Shown: one piece after another, positions 12,631-22,618 of the stretch
Layout of the letters: every line of letters starts with the position of its first letter
Numbering within the stretch: position 1 is the stretch's first letter
Source of the DNA: Manis javanica
Lineage: Eukaryota > Chordata > Mammalia > Pholidota > Manidae
DNA length: 64,000 nt
Assembly: GCF_040802235.1 (NCBI RefSeq)
Contig: NC_133169.1
Location: 46,073,034-46,137,033, forward strand
Reading direction: 5' to 3'
Program-made: the position numbers and the translations under genes
The notes under the pieces: model-generated
Told to the model about the DNA's origin: nothing
Database searches by the model: none
Seen by the model: only the letters and a program-made list of their open reading frames with translations

Positions 12631-13028
12631 TACAGGGAAATGTAAAGTTGGTAAGTGAGAGAGAAGCCATATTGTTTGAAAAGGTTAGCTTTTTACTTCT
12701 TTGCAGATTTATGCCCTGTGGCTTCTATGCCCAGCACTTGTCTCAAGGTATCTTTACCACCTGGAGGAATTATGATACTCGGTAAATTCAATGAGGCACG
12801 AATTCTATTTAAGGGTTGTAATTAGGAAGGAAGAAGAAAAGCTATAGAGGTAGCATATGGAAGAAAACATGGGAGGATTGATTATTTCTTTGACATATCT
12901 TCTTGTAGAGTACCTTAAGTATGTATAGGTTTTAAACTATCAACTAACTTGCGCACACATATTAACATGACAGGAATACGGTGACATAAAAAAAGCAAAT
13001 CTATAATTACCAGCCATCTCCAGTGAAG

Positions 13029-13472
13029 CTAAGAAAACGATTTAGGCACCCTAGGCATTTGTGAAAATTTCTCTGTGATATGATCGATATTGGCCAACTG
13101 TACTTGAACAGTCTGAGAAAAATCAGACAAATTAAAGCAGCCCATTTCTGGGATCTGTTCACCTCCCATATGTTCTTTTAACCATAGATAGTCTATAGTC
13201 ATAAGATTTTGGAGTGCTACAACTTGCACCCCTCCCAACTCCTCGTTGAGTTCCAACAGTATAGATCCGGTCAAATTCGTTGTCTCACTGTATGCACATG
13301 CCAGCCTAGACATCTCCCCATCTCCCTCCTCATTCCTATGGCAAGTCCAGGAAATGGTGGGGTGGACGCAGCCATGACCGCAGCATCGCCCGGATCCCTG
13401 TGGTGGCTTTTTGATGATCATCCCCCGGCACGAGTCCTCCAGAGAGTGCTGATGCCGGAAGCTCCTCCTCAT
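13029..13472 (-). pseudogene. Retroviral env transmembrane-subunit fragment in L1-A 3' UTR
   Basis: A 147-codon open frame whose central part has the layout of a retroviral transmembrane subunit: a heptad-rich helix containing LLELNEELGGVQ, an ALQN motif followed by a YLWLKEH segment, then a disulfide-loop region ending CFNLSD. In this copy the first loop cysteine is replaced by glycine (GGEQIPEMGC), and the usual paired cysteine is a single one. After the loop comes a membrane-proximal region ending PRVPKSFS before a stop. The surface subunit, signal peptide and membrane anchor are absent from this frame. It is a fragment with no evident start context, read in the same sense as the L1, and probably untranslated. 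Not a functional envelope. Confidence 0.75.
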
Positions 13473-13626
13473 ATCGTATCTTAGTTCATTTTCTGGGTAT
13501 CCAAGCTAGGCCTTGATCTTCTGCATAGAAACAAACAGACCCTTTGCCCACACTTTGACATGCCCTCTATACCGCTGTGCAGAACTCCTTGGAGGTCAGC
13601 ACACAGTAACTGCTTTTTTTTTTTTT

Positions 13627-13772
13627 ATTAAGAGAAAGGAATATTATCAGAAAAGAGTACCTCCATAGCTGATCATCTGACACCCTTTAAGTGATCAACA
13701 TTAAGGATATTTAAAACATGCGTTGATCTTTGATTTACCAATAGTTTTATCCTATCAAGGAGTAATCCCCCT
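13627..13772 (-). other. Piece of about 146 bp between two A-tracts in L1-A
   Basis: Sense: lies between the L1 3' UTR tail (plus-strand CTTT/T tract 13773-13803) and a second A-tract (T-run 13614-13626). Origin unrecognised. The same piece with the same flanking tracts is in L1-B at 22102-22250. A-tracts on both sides look like successive 3' transduction or template-switch events. Confidence 0.65.
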
Positions 13773-14144
13773 TTTCTTTCTTTCTTTCTTTCTTTTTTTT
13801 TTTAATCTTTAATCTACACTTACATGAAGAGTACTATGTTTACTATGCTCTCCCCTATATCAGGTCCCCCCTAAAAACCACATTACGGATACTGTCCATC
13901 AGCTTAGCAAAATGTTGTAGAATCCCTACTTGTCCTCTCTGTGTTGTGCAGCCCACCCTCCCCTTTCTCCCTCCTCCCCATAAATGCTAACCTTAATACC
14001 CACCTTCTTCTTCCACCCACTTATCCCTCCCTGCCGACCCATCCTCCCCAGTTCCCTTCCCTTTGGTACCTGTTAGTCCATTTTTGGGTTCTGTAATTCC
14101 GCTGCTGTTTTGTTCCTTCAGTTTTTCCTTTGTTCTTATACTCC
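13773..14144 (-). other. Conventional L1 3' UTR of L1-A with A-rich tail
   Basis: Follows the expected ORF2 stop at about 14145. Sense order: 'gaacaaaacagcagcgg', a G-rich polypurine tract (C-rich plus strand 13965-14060), 'gacaagtagggattct', 'tgatatagggg', then the tail of A and GAAA repeats at 13773-13803. This corresponds point for point to the end of L1-C at 56340-56636, where the element stops. Confidence 0.8.
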
Positions 14145-17100
14145 TCAGATGAGTGAAATCATTTGGTATTTCTCTTTCTCCGCTTGGCTTATTTCACTGA
14201 ACATAATACTCTCCAGCTCCACCCATGTTGCTGCAAATGGTTGGATTTTTCCACTTCTTATGGCTGAGTAGTATTACATTGTGTATATGAACCACATCTT
14301 CTTTATCCATTCATTTACCGATGGACATTCAGGTTGCTTCCAATTCTTGACTATTGTAAATAGTGCTGCCATAAACATAGGGGTGCATCTGTCTTTCTCA
14401 AACTTGATTGCTAGGTTCTTAGGGTAAATTCCTAAGAGTGGAATTCCTGGGTCAAATGGTAGGTCTGTTTTGAGCATTTTGATGAACCTCCAAACTGCTT
14501 TCCACAATGGTTGAACTAATTTACATTCCCACCAGGAGTGTAGGAGGGTTCCCCTTTCTCCACAGCCTCGCCAACATTTGTTGTTGTTTGTCTTTTGGAT
14601 GGCACCTATCCTTACTGGTGTGAGGTGATACCTCATTGTAGTTTTAATTTGCATTTCTCTGATAATGTGGAGCATCTTTTCATGTGCCTCTTGGCCATCT
14701 GTATCTTTTTTAGAGAACTGTCTGTTCAGTTCCTCTGCCCATTTTTTAATTGGGTTATTGTTTTTTGTTTGTTGAGGCATGTGAGCTCTTTATATATTCT
14801 GGACGTCAAGCCTTTATCAGATCTGTCATTTTCAAATATATTCTCCCATACTGTAGGGTTCCTTTTTGTTCTATTGATGGTGTCTTTCACTGTACAGAAG
14901 CTTTTCAGCTTAATGTAGTCCCATGTGCTCATTTTTGCTGTTGTTCTCCTTGCCCGGGAAGATATGTTCAAGAAGAGGTCACTCATGTTTATGTCTAAGA
15001 GGTTTTTGCCTATGTTTTTTTCCAAGAGTTTAATGGTTTCATGACTTACATTCAGGTCTTTGATCCATTTTGAGTTTACCTTTTTATATGGGGTTAGACA
15101 ATGGTCCAGTTTCATTCTCTTACATGTAGCTGTCCAGTTTTGCCAACACCATCTGTTGAAGAGACTGTCATTTTGCCATTGTATGTCCATGGCTCCTTTA
15201 TCAAATATTAATTGACCATATATGTTTGGGTTAATGTCTGGAGTCTCTAATCTGTTCCACTGGTCTGTGGCTCTGTTCTTGAGCCAGTACCAAATTGTCT
15301 TGATTACTATGGCTTTGTAGTAGAGCTTGAAGTTGGGGAGTGAGATCCCCCCTACTTTATTCTTCTTTTTCAGGATTGCTTTGGCTATTTGGGGTCTTTG
15401 GTGTTTCCATATGAATTTTTGAATTATATTATTCCAATTCATTGAAAAATATTGCTGGTAATTTGAGAGGGATTGCATCAAATCTGTATATTGCTTTGGG
15501 AAGGATGGCCATTTTGACGATATTAATTCTTTCTAGCCATGAGCATGGGATGAGTTTCCATTTATTAGTGTCTCCTTTAATTTCTCTTAAGAGTGACTTG
15601 TAGTTTTCAGAGTATAAGTCTTTCACTTCTTTGGTTAGGTTTATTCCTAGGTATTTTATTCTTTTTGATGCAATGGTGAATGGAATTGTTTTCCTGATTT
15701 CTCTTTCTATTGGTTCATTGTTAGTGTATAGGAAAGCTACAGAATTCTCTGTGTTAATTTTGTATCCTGCAACTTTGCTGTATTCCGATATCAGTTCTAG
15801 TAGTTTTGGAGTGGAGTCTTTAGGGTTTTTTATGTACAGTATCATATCATCTGCAAATAGTGACAGTTTAACTTCTTCTTTACCAATCTGGATTCCTTGT
15901 ATTTCTTTGTTTTGTCTGATTGCCATGGCTAGGACCTCCAGTACTATGTTAAGTAACACTGGGGAGAGTGGGCATCCCTGTCTGGTTCCCCATCTCAGAG
16001 GAAATGCTTTCAGCTACTCGCTGTTCAGTATAATGCTGGCTGTGGGTTTATCATATTTGGCCTTAATTATGTTGAGGTACTTGGCATCTATTCCCATTTT
16101 GCTGAGAGTTTTTATCATGAATGGATGTTGAATTTTGTCAAATGCTTTTTCAGCATCTATGGAGATGATCATGTGGTTTTTGTCTTTCTTTTTGTTGATG
16201 TGGTGGATGATGTTGATGGATTTTCGAATGTTGTGACATCCTTGCATCCCTGGGATGAATCCCACTTGGTCATGGTGTATAATCCTTTTGATACACTGTT
16301 GAATTGTGTTTGCTAATATTTTATTGAGTATTTTTGCATCTACATTCATCAGGGTTATTGGTCTGTAATTTTCTTTTTTGGTGGGTTTTTGCATGGTTTC
16401 GGTATTAGGGTGATGTTGGCTTCATAGAATGAGTTTGGGAGTATTCCCTCTTCTTCTGTTTTGTGGAACACTTTAAGGAGAATGGGTATTATGCCTTCTC
16501 TGTGTGTCTGATAAAATTCCGAGGTAAATCCGACCGACCCCCGGGGTTTTGTTCTTGGGTAGTTTTTTGATTACCATTTCAATTTCTTTGCTTGTAATTG
16601 GTTTGTTTAACTTTTGTGTTTCTTCTTTGGTCGGTCTTGGGAGGTTGTATTTTTCTAGGAAATTGTCCATTTCTTCTAGGTTTTCCAGCTTGTTGGCATA
16701 TAGGTTTTAATAGTTTTTAATAATTCTTTGTATTTCTGTGGAGTCTGTGATGACTTTTTCATTCACATTTCTGATTATGTTGATTTGTGTTGATTCACTT
16801 TTTCTCTTAATAAGTTGGGCTAGAGGCTCATCTATTTTGTTTATTCTCTCAAAGAACCTGCTCTTGGATTCATTGATTTTTGCTATTGTTTTATTCTTCT
16901 CAATTTTGTTTATTTCTTCTCTGATCTTTATTATGTCCCTCCTTATGCTGACTTTAGACCTCATTTGTTCTTCTTTTTCCAGTTTCGATAATTGTGATGT
17001 TAGACTATTCATTTGGGATTGTTCTTCCTTCTTCAAGTGTGCCTGAATTGCTATATTCTTTCCTCTTAAGACTGCTTTCGCTGCGTCCCACAGAAGTTGG

Positions 17101-17974
17101 GGCTTAGTGTTCTGTTGTCATTTGTTTCTATATATTCCTTGATCTCTATTTTGATTTGTTCTTTGATCCATTGATTATTTAGTAGCATGTTGTTAAGCCT
17201 CCATGTGTTTGTGAGCCTTTTTGTTTTCTTTGTAGAATTTATTTCTACTTTTATACCTTTGTGGTCTGAAAAATTGGTTGGTAGAATTTCAATATTTTGG
17301 AGTTTACTGAGGCTCTTTTTGTGAGCTAGTATGTGGTCTATTCTGGAGAATGTTTCATGTGCACTTGAGAAGAATGCATATCCTGTTGCTTTTGGATGTA
17401 GAGTTCTATAGATGTCTATTAGGTCCATCTGTTCTAGGGTGTAGTTCAGTGCCTGTGTGTCCTTACTTATTTTCTGCCCGGTGGATCTATCCTTTGGGGT
17501 GAGTGGTGTGTTGAAGTCTCCTACAATGAATGCATTGCAGTCTATTTCCCTCTTTAGTTCTGTTAGTATTTGCTTCACATATGCTGGTGCTCCTGTATTG
17601 GGTGCATATATATTTAGAATGGTTATATCCTCTTGTTGGACTGAGCCCTTTATCATTATGTAGTATCCTTCTTTATCTCTTGTTACTTTCTTTGTTTTGA
17701 AGTCTATGTTGTCTGATATTAGTACTGCAACCCCTGCTTTCTTCTCACTGTTGTTTGCCTGAAATATGTTTTTCCATCCCTTGGCTTTTAGTCTATGCTT
17801 GTCTTTGTGTTTAAGGTGAGTTTCTTGTAAGCAGCATATAGATGGGTCTTGCTTTTTTATCCATTCTATTACTCTGTGTCTTTTGATTGGTGCATTAAGT
17901 CCATTTACATTTAGGGTGACTATTGAGAGATATGTACTTATTGCTATTGCAGGCTTTAGATTCGTGGTTACCAA
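14145..17974 (-). pseudogene. L1-A ORF2 (endonuclease-reverse transcriptase), broken
   Basis: Encodes remnants of the L1 ORF2 protein, an endonuclease plus reverse transcriptase acting on its own RNA in target-primed reverse transcription. The endonuclease part (frame 17066-17974) begins [17 protein letters not shown] and shows QETHL, GDFN and SDHKG motifs. RT remnants include [11 protein letters not shown] in 15429-15959; the cysteine-rich C-terminus [18 protein letters not shown] is in 14274-14780. The frame changes at roughly 17050, 16700, 16460, 16000, 15450 and 14760, and a stop at 14274 replaces the glutamate after IYTM. It therefore cannot make a full protein. Inter-ORF spacing to ORF1 is about 220 nt. 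Confidence 0.92.
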
Positions 17975-18196
17975 AGGTTCAAGGTTAGCTTCTTTAGTAT
18001 CTTACTGCCTAACTTAGCTCGCTTATCGAGATGTTATATACACTGTCTGGAGATTCTTTTCTTCTCTCCCTTCTTATTCCTCCTCCTCCCTTCTTCATAT
18101 GTTGTGTTTTGTTCTGTGCTATTTTTAGGAGTGCTCCCATCTAGAGTAGTCCCTGTAGGATGCCCTGTACAGGTGGTTTGTGGGAAGCAAAATCCC

Positions 18197-19056
18197 TCAG
18201 CTTTTGCTTGTCTGGTAATTGTTTAATCCCGCCATCATATTTAAATGATAGTCGTGCTGGATACAGTATCCTTCCTTCAAGGCCTTCTGTTTCATTGCTT
18301 TAAGTATATCATGCCATTCTCTTCTGGCCTGTAGGGTTTCTGTTGAGAAGTCTGATGTTAGCCTGATGGGTTTTCCTTTACAGGTGACCTTTTTCTCTAT
18401 AGATGCCTTTAAAACTCTTTCCTTGTCCTTGATCCTTGCCATTTCAATTACTATGTGTCTTGGTGTTGTCCTCCTTGGATCCTTTCTGTTGGGGGTTCTG
18501 TGTAATTCCATGGTCTGTTCGATTATTTCCTCCCCCAGTTTGGGGAAGTTTTCAGCAATTATTTCTTCAAAGAGACTTTCTATCCCTTTTCCTCTTTCTT
18601 CTTCTTCTGGTACCCCTATAATAGGAATATTATTCCTTTTGGTTTGGTCACATAGTTCTCTTAGTGTTGTTTCATTCCTGGAGATCCTTTTATCTCTCTC
18701 TATGTCAGCTTCTATACGTTCCTGCTCTCTGGCTTCTATTCCTTCAACGGCCTCTTGCATCTTATCCATTCTGCTTATAAATCCTTCCAGGGATTGTTTC
18801 ACTTCTGTGATCTCCTTCCTGACATCTGTGATCTCCCTCTGGACTTCATCCCATTGCTCTTGCATTTTTCTCTGCATCTCCTCCCATTGCTCTTGCATTT
18901 TTCTTTGCATCTCTGTCAGCATGTTCATGATTTTTATTTTGAATTCTTTTTCAGGAGAACTGGTTAGGTCTGTCCCCTTCTCAGGTGTTGTCTCTGTGAT
19001 CTTTGTCTGCCTGTATTTTGTCTTTTCATGGTGATAGAGAAAGTTTGCAGACCTGG
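18197..19056 (-). pseudogene. L1-A ORF1 (RNA-binding coiled-coil protein), frameshifted at both ends
   Basis: ORF1p is the trimeric RNA-binding chaperone of the L1 particle. The frame carries a coiled coil with tandem MQRKMQEQW units, an RRM-type middle (KRNNIPIIGVPEEE) and a C-terminal domain with RRTTPRHIVIEMA and REWHDILKAMKQK. Compared with L1-B, one base is missing near the start, so the normal MKRQ start is out of frame; the open frame extends artificially upstream to 19069. Near the C-terminus a further frameshift after MKQKALKE replaces the normal end. Confidence 0.9.
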
Positions 19057-19479
19057 TACAAGTGACCACTGGAAGGTCTTCCCTTATTGTTGGTTTGTGG
19101 CCTACCTCTCCTGGGAGAATAGCGACCCCTAGTGGCTTATGCTTGTCAGCTGTGCGCAGAGAGGGCTTCTACTACCTGCCCGTTTGCTATGGAGTTTATC
19201 TCCGCTGTCGCTGTGGGCGTGGCCTGGCTGGGGCTGCTCCTCCAAAGTGGTGGAGCCCCATTGGAGGGGGAGCGGCCGGGAGGCTATTTTTCTCCATAAG
19301 GGGCCTCTGTGCTCCCTGTTGCCCAGGGGGTTAGAGTGCCCAGAGATCCCCAGATTCCCTACCTCTGGTCTAAGTGTCCTGTCTTGCCCCTTTAAGACTT
19401 TCAAAAAGCACTCTCCAAACCAAAACAACAACAGCAACAATGAGAGAGGGAACAGGAAAAAAAAAAAATAAAGGAAAAA

Positions 19480-20200
19480 ACACGCGATTTTTTTTTCTTT
19501 CCCTCAGGCGCCGATCCCAGGCACCCGCTCACTGGTCCTGCTGCCCTGCCTCCCTAGCACCGGGGTCCCTGTCCCTTCATGGCTTCCGAAAAGCACCCGC
19601 CCACCAGTCCCACAGGGATAATCACGTGATATTCTTTTTCTTCAGGCGCCGGTCCCAGGCACCCACTCACTGGTCCTGCTGCTCTGCCTCCCTAGCCCCG
19701 GGATCCCTGTCCCTTTAAGGCTTCCAAAAAGCACTCGCCAAGAAGAGAAAAAAAAAGGGGAAAACTCGCGATTTCCTCCGTCCTCAGGCACCGGTCTCAG
19801 GCACCCGCACACCGGTCCTGCAGGGAAAAACGCATGATATTCTTTGTCCTCAGGTGCTGGTCCCAGGCACCCGCTCAACAGTCCTGCTGCTCTGCCTCCC
19901 TAGCACCAGGGTCCCTGTCCCTTTAAGGCTTCCAAAAAGCACTCGCCAAAAAGAGAAAAAAAAAGGGGAAAAGTGCGCGATTTCCTCCGTCCTCAAAAGC
20001 CGGTCTCAGGCATCCGCCCACCGGTCCCGTAGGGAAAAATGCACAATCTTTGTCCTCAGGCGCCAGTCCCAGGCACCGCTCACCGTTTCCGCCGCCCTGC
20101 CTCCCTATCAACGGGGTCCCTGTCCCTTTAAGGCTTCCAAAAAGCACTCGCCAAAAAAAAAAAAAAAAAAACCGCTCCGGTTTCTTTCCACCCGCCGGGA
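19480..20200 (-). repeat. L1-A 5' UTR monomers, about 210 bp each
   Basis: On the plus strand 'ggcttccaaaaagcactcgcc' variants recur at about 19580, 19717, 19927 and 20129, and 'gatttcctccgtcctca' at 19768 and 19978 (210 bp apart). Each unit has 'cggtcccaggcacccgctca', 'cctgcctccctagcaccggg' and an A-rich linker. About three to four units, GC- and CpG-rich. By analogy with rodent L1s these may be promoter monomers; that role is inferred. Confidence 0.82.
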
Positions 20201-20384
20201 GCCGTGGGTAAGGGCACTCGGGTCCCGCCGGGCCGGGGTTTGTATCTTACCCCCTTTAAAGGCACTGGGTTCTTGCAGGTGTGGATGTGGTCTGGATGTT
20301 GTCCTGTATCCTCTGGTCTCTATTTTAGGAAGAGTTTTGTTTATTATATTTTCATAGCTCTATGTGTTTTTGGGAGGAGATTTT

Positions 20385-20417
20385 CACTGCTCTACTCACG
20401 CCGCCATCTTGGCTCCC
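20385..20417 (-). promoter_or_regulatory. L1-A transcription start region with YY1-like site
   Basis: Sense start 'gggagccaagatggcggc' contains the AAGATGGCGGC core recognised by YY1 at the +1 end of mammalian L1s. It lies at the exact 5' end of the element, followed by 'gtgagtagagcagtg'. YY1 binding is inferred from the known L1 arrangement. Confidence 0.7.
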
Positions 20418-20428
20418 ACATTACTTTT
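20413..20428. other. Left target-site duplication of L1-B
   Basis: 'ctcccacattactttt' here, running into the poly(T), is repeated at 29151-29166 directly after the 5' end of L1-B. The right copy is followed by AA, so the nick site is TTTT/AA, the L1 endonuclease consensus. The first bases (ctccc) overlap the 5' end of L1-A, so L1-B landed at the 5' boundary of an existing L1-A. Confidence 0.85.
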
Positions 20429-20446
20429 TTTTTTTTTTTTTTTTTT

Positions 20447-20769
20447 GAGAGGGCATCTCTCATATTTATTGATCAAATGGTTGTTAACAACAATAAAATT
20501 CAGTATAGGGGGGTCAATGCTCAATGTACAATCATTAATCCATCTCAAGCCTAATTCTCGTCAGTCTCCAATCTTCTGAAGCATAATGAACAAGTTCTTA
20601 CATGGTGAACGAATTCTTACAGAGTGAATAAATTCTTACATGGTGAACAGTACAAGCGCATTCATCACAGAAACTTTCGGTTTTGATCATGCAATATGAC
20701 CTATAAACCATCAGGTCAAATATGAATATTCATTTCATTTTTGTACTTGATTTATATGTTGATCCCACA
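20447..20769 (-). mobile_element. U3-R-like LTR segment at the end of L1-B
   Basis: Sense begins TGTGGGATCAACAT after the purine stretch 'aggagaaa', about 323 nt before the poly(A) tail. It contains short direct repeats of 'gtaagaat' type ('caccatgtaagaattt' and 'caccatgtaagaactt' near 20590-20660). No U5 follows; it ends in poly(A). This fits the 3' terminus of a polyadenylated retroviral RNA. ERV family not identified. Confidence 0.62.
20465..20470 (-). terminator. AATAAA poly(A) signal of L1-B
   Basis: Sense 'gatcaataaatatgagag' places AATAAA about 18-20 nt upstream of the poly(A) tail, the normal cleavage distance. It comes from the retroviral segment rather than from the L1 body. L1-A carries ATTAAA at the same place. 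Confidence 0.85.
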
Positions 20770-21032
20770 TTTCTCCTATTATTATTATTATTTTTATTTT
20801 TAATAAAATGCTGAAGTGGTAGGTAGATGCAAGATAAAGGTAGAAAACATAGTTTAGTGCCGTAAGAAGGCAAATGTAGATGATCAGATGATCAGGTGTG
20901 TGCCTATGGACTAAGTATTAATCCAGGCTAGACAAGGGCAGCAAGGCATCCACGGATGCAGAAGATTTCTCTCAAAGAAGGGGGGGTGAGGTTCTGAGCC
21001 TCACCTCTGTTGATCCCCAAATTCTCACCTGA

Positions 21033-21121
21033 TGGCCCCCCTGCGACTGTGCCTGTCTTAGGTTGTTCCTCCCTTGAGGAATCTTACCCGTCTCTGGCTA
21101 ACCAGTCATCTTCCGGGGCCA
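21033..21121 (-). promoter_or_regulatory. Type D retrovirus CTE-like RNA export hairpin (L1-B copy)
   Basis: Same fold as in L1-A: terminal stem TGGCCCC/GGGGGCCA, inner stem TGACTG/CAGTCG, apical stem TTCCTC/GAGGAA with an AAGG loop, and internal-loop strands AGACGGGTAAGA and AACCTAAGACAGG. L1-B keeps GGGTAAGA, the form I recall for the NXF1/TAP-binding loop of Mason-Pfizer-type viruses. Position between env remnant and LTR segment matches the viral arrangement. One of the two half-elements of the viral CTE is present. Export activity is inferred. Confidence 0.75.
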
Positions 21122-21406
21122 TACAGGGAAATGTAAAGTTGGTAAGTGAGAGAGAAGCCATATTGTTTGCAAAGGTTAGCTTTTTACTTCTTTACAGATT
21201 TATGCCCTGTGGCTTCTATGCCCAGCACTTGTCTCGAGGTATCTTTACCACCTGGAGGAATTATGATACTTGGTAAATTCGATATGAGGCACGAATTCTA
21301 TTTAAGGTTTGTAATTAGGAAGGAAGAAGAAAAGCTATAGATGTAGCATATGAAGGAAACTTGGGAGGATTGATTATTTCTTTGACATATCTTCTTGTAT
21401 AATACC

Positions 21407-21960
21407 TTAAGTATGTATAGGTTTTAAACTACTAACTAATTTGCACACACATATTAACATAATAGGAATACGGTGACATAAACAAAGCAAATCTATAATT
21501 ACCAGCCATCTCCAGTGAAGCCAAGAAAACCATTTAGGAACCCTAGGCATTTGTGAAAATTTATCTATGATATGATGGATATTTTCCAACTGTACTTGAA
21601 CCATCAGACAAATTAAAGCAGCCCATTTCTGGGATCTGTTCACATCCCATATGTTCTTTTAACCATAGATAGTCTATAGTCATGAGATTTTGGGGTGCTA
21701 CAACTTGCACCCCTCCCAACTCCTGGTTGAGTTCCAACAGTACAGATCCAGTCAAATTCGTTGTCTCACTGTATGCACATGCCAGCCTAGACATCTCCCT
21801 CCTCCTTCTTATGGCAAGTCCAGGAGATGGTGGGCTGGATGCAGCCACAACCGCAGCATCGTCCGGATCCCTGTGGAGGCTTTTTGATGATCATCCCCCG
21901 GCACGAGTCCTCCAGAGAGTGCTGATGCCGGAAGCTCCTCCTCATATCGTATCTTAGTTC
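21407..21960 (-). pseudogene. Retroviral env transmembrane-subunit fragment in L1-B 3' UTR
   Basis: Same env fragment as in L1-A, split over two frames (21561-21848 and 21407-21643). The first frame has the LLELNQELGGVQ helix and a GCEQIPEMGCFNLSD loop, so the leading loop cysteine is present here though the cysteine pair is still single. A deletion of about a dozen bases near 21602 relative to L1-A shifts the frame. The second frame then gives a hydrophobic, tryptophan-flanked segment (WLHWRWLVIIDLLCLC) suggesting the membrane anchor, ending KPIHT before a stop. Broken and not expected to make an envelope protein. Confidence 0.75.
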
Positions 21961-22101
21961 ATTTTCTGGGTATCCAAGCTAGGCCTTGATCTTCTGCGTA
22001 GAAACAAACAGACCCTTTGCCCACACTTTGACATGCCCTCTATAACACTGTGCAGAACTCATTGGAGGTCAGCACACAGTAACTGCTTTTTTTTTTTTTT
22101 T

Positions 22102-22250
22102 AATTAAGAGAAAGGAATATTATCAGAAAAGAGTACCTCCATAGCTGATCATCTGACACCCTTTAAGTGATCAACATTAAGGATATTTAAAGCATGCGTT
22201 GATCTTTGATTTACCAATAGTTTTATCCTGTTAAGGAGTAATCCCCCTTT
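22102..22250 (-). other. Piece of about 149 bp between two A-tracts in L1-B
   Basis: Collinear with 13627-13772 of L1-A, bounded by the L1 tail (22251-22284) and a second A-tract (T-run 22087-22101). Sense ends 'cctttctcttaatt' before the second tract. Source not recognised. Confidence 0.65.
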
Positions 22251-22618
22251 TCTTTCTTTCTTTCTTTTTTTTTTAAATTTTTAATCTACACTTACCTGAA
22301 GAATACTATGTTTACTATGCTCTCCCCTATATCAGGTCCCCCCTAACAACCACATTACAGTTACTGTCCATCAGCTTAGCAAAATGTGGTAGAGTCACTA
22401 CTTGTCCTCTCTGTGTTGTGCAGCCCACCCTCCCCTTTCTCCCCCCCCCCCCTGCATGGTAATCTTAAAACCCCCCCTCTTCTTCCCCCCCCCCTTATCC
22501 CTCCCTGCCCACCCATCCTCCCCAGTTCCTTTCCCTTTGGTACCTGTTAGTCCATTTTTGGGTTCTGTAATTCTGCTGCTGTTTTGTTCCTTCAGTTTTT
22601 CCTTTGTTCCTATACTCC
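22251..22618 (-). other. Conventional L1 3' UTR of L1-B with A-rich tail
   Basis: Starts after the ORF2 stop at 22619-22621. Contains a strong G-run polypurine tract on the sense strand (C-runs at 22442-22453 and 22483-22495), as in other L1 3' UTRs, and ends in an A/GAAA tail. L1-C ends at the equivalent tail, so this was the ancestral terminus. Confidence 0.82.

Larger units (their letters stand above)
11955..20417 (-). mobile_element. L1-A: near full-length LINE-1 with retrovirus-derived 3' extension
   Basis: A minus-strand L1 of about 8.46 kb. From its 5' end at 20417 (sense 'gggagccaagatggcggc') it holds a monomeric 5' UTR, a frameshifted ORF1, a broken ORF2, a conventional L1 3' UTR and then about 1.8 kb of ERV-derived sequence ending in a 9-base poly(A) (T-run 11955-11963). 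ORF2 is split by several frameshifts and stops, so it is older or less constrained than L1-B. Its left flank ends 'catatatattag'. A convincing target-site duplication was not found for this copy. Confidence 0.93.

Noticed and set aside
18366-19034. 222-codon plus-strand frame in L1-A, and the similar 210-codon frame at 26873-27505
   Set aside because: Antisense shadows of ORF1; hydrophobic serine/leucine-rich composition comes from the complementary coiled-coil codons.
21407-21960. Host-captured envelope (syncytin-like) gene
   Set aside because: Only part of the transmembrane subunit is present, frameshifted in L1-B, with no surface subunit or signal peptide, and embedded in an L1 3' UTR.
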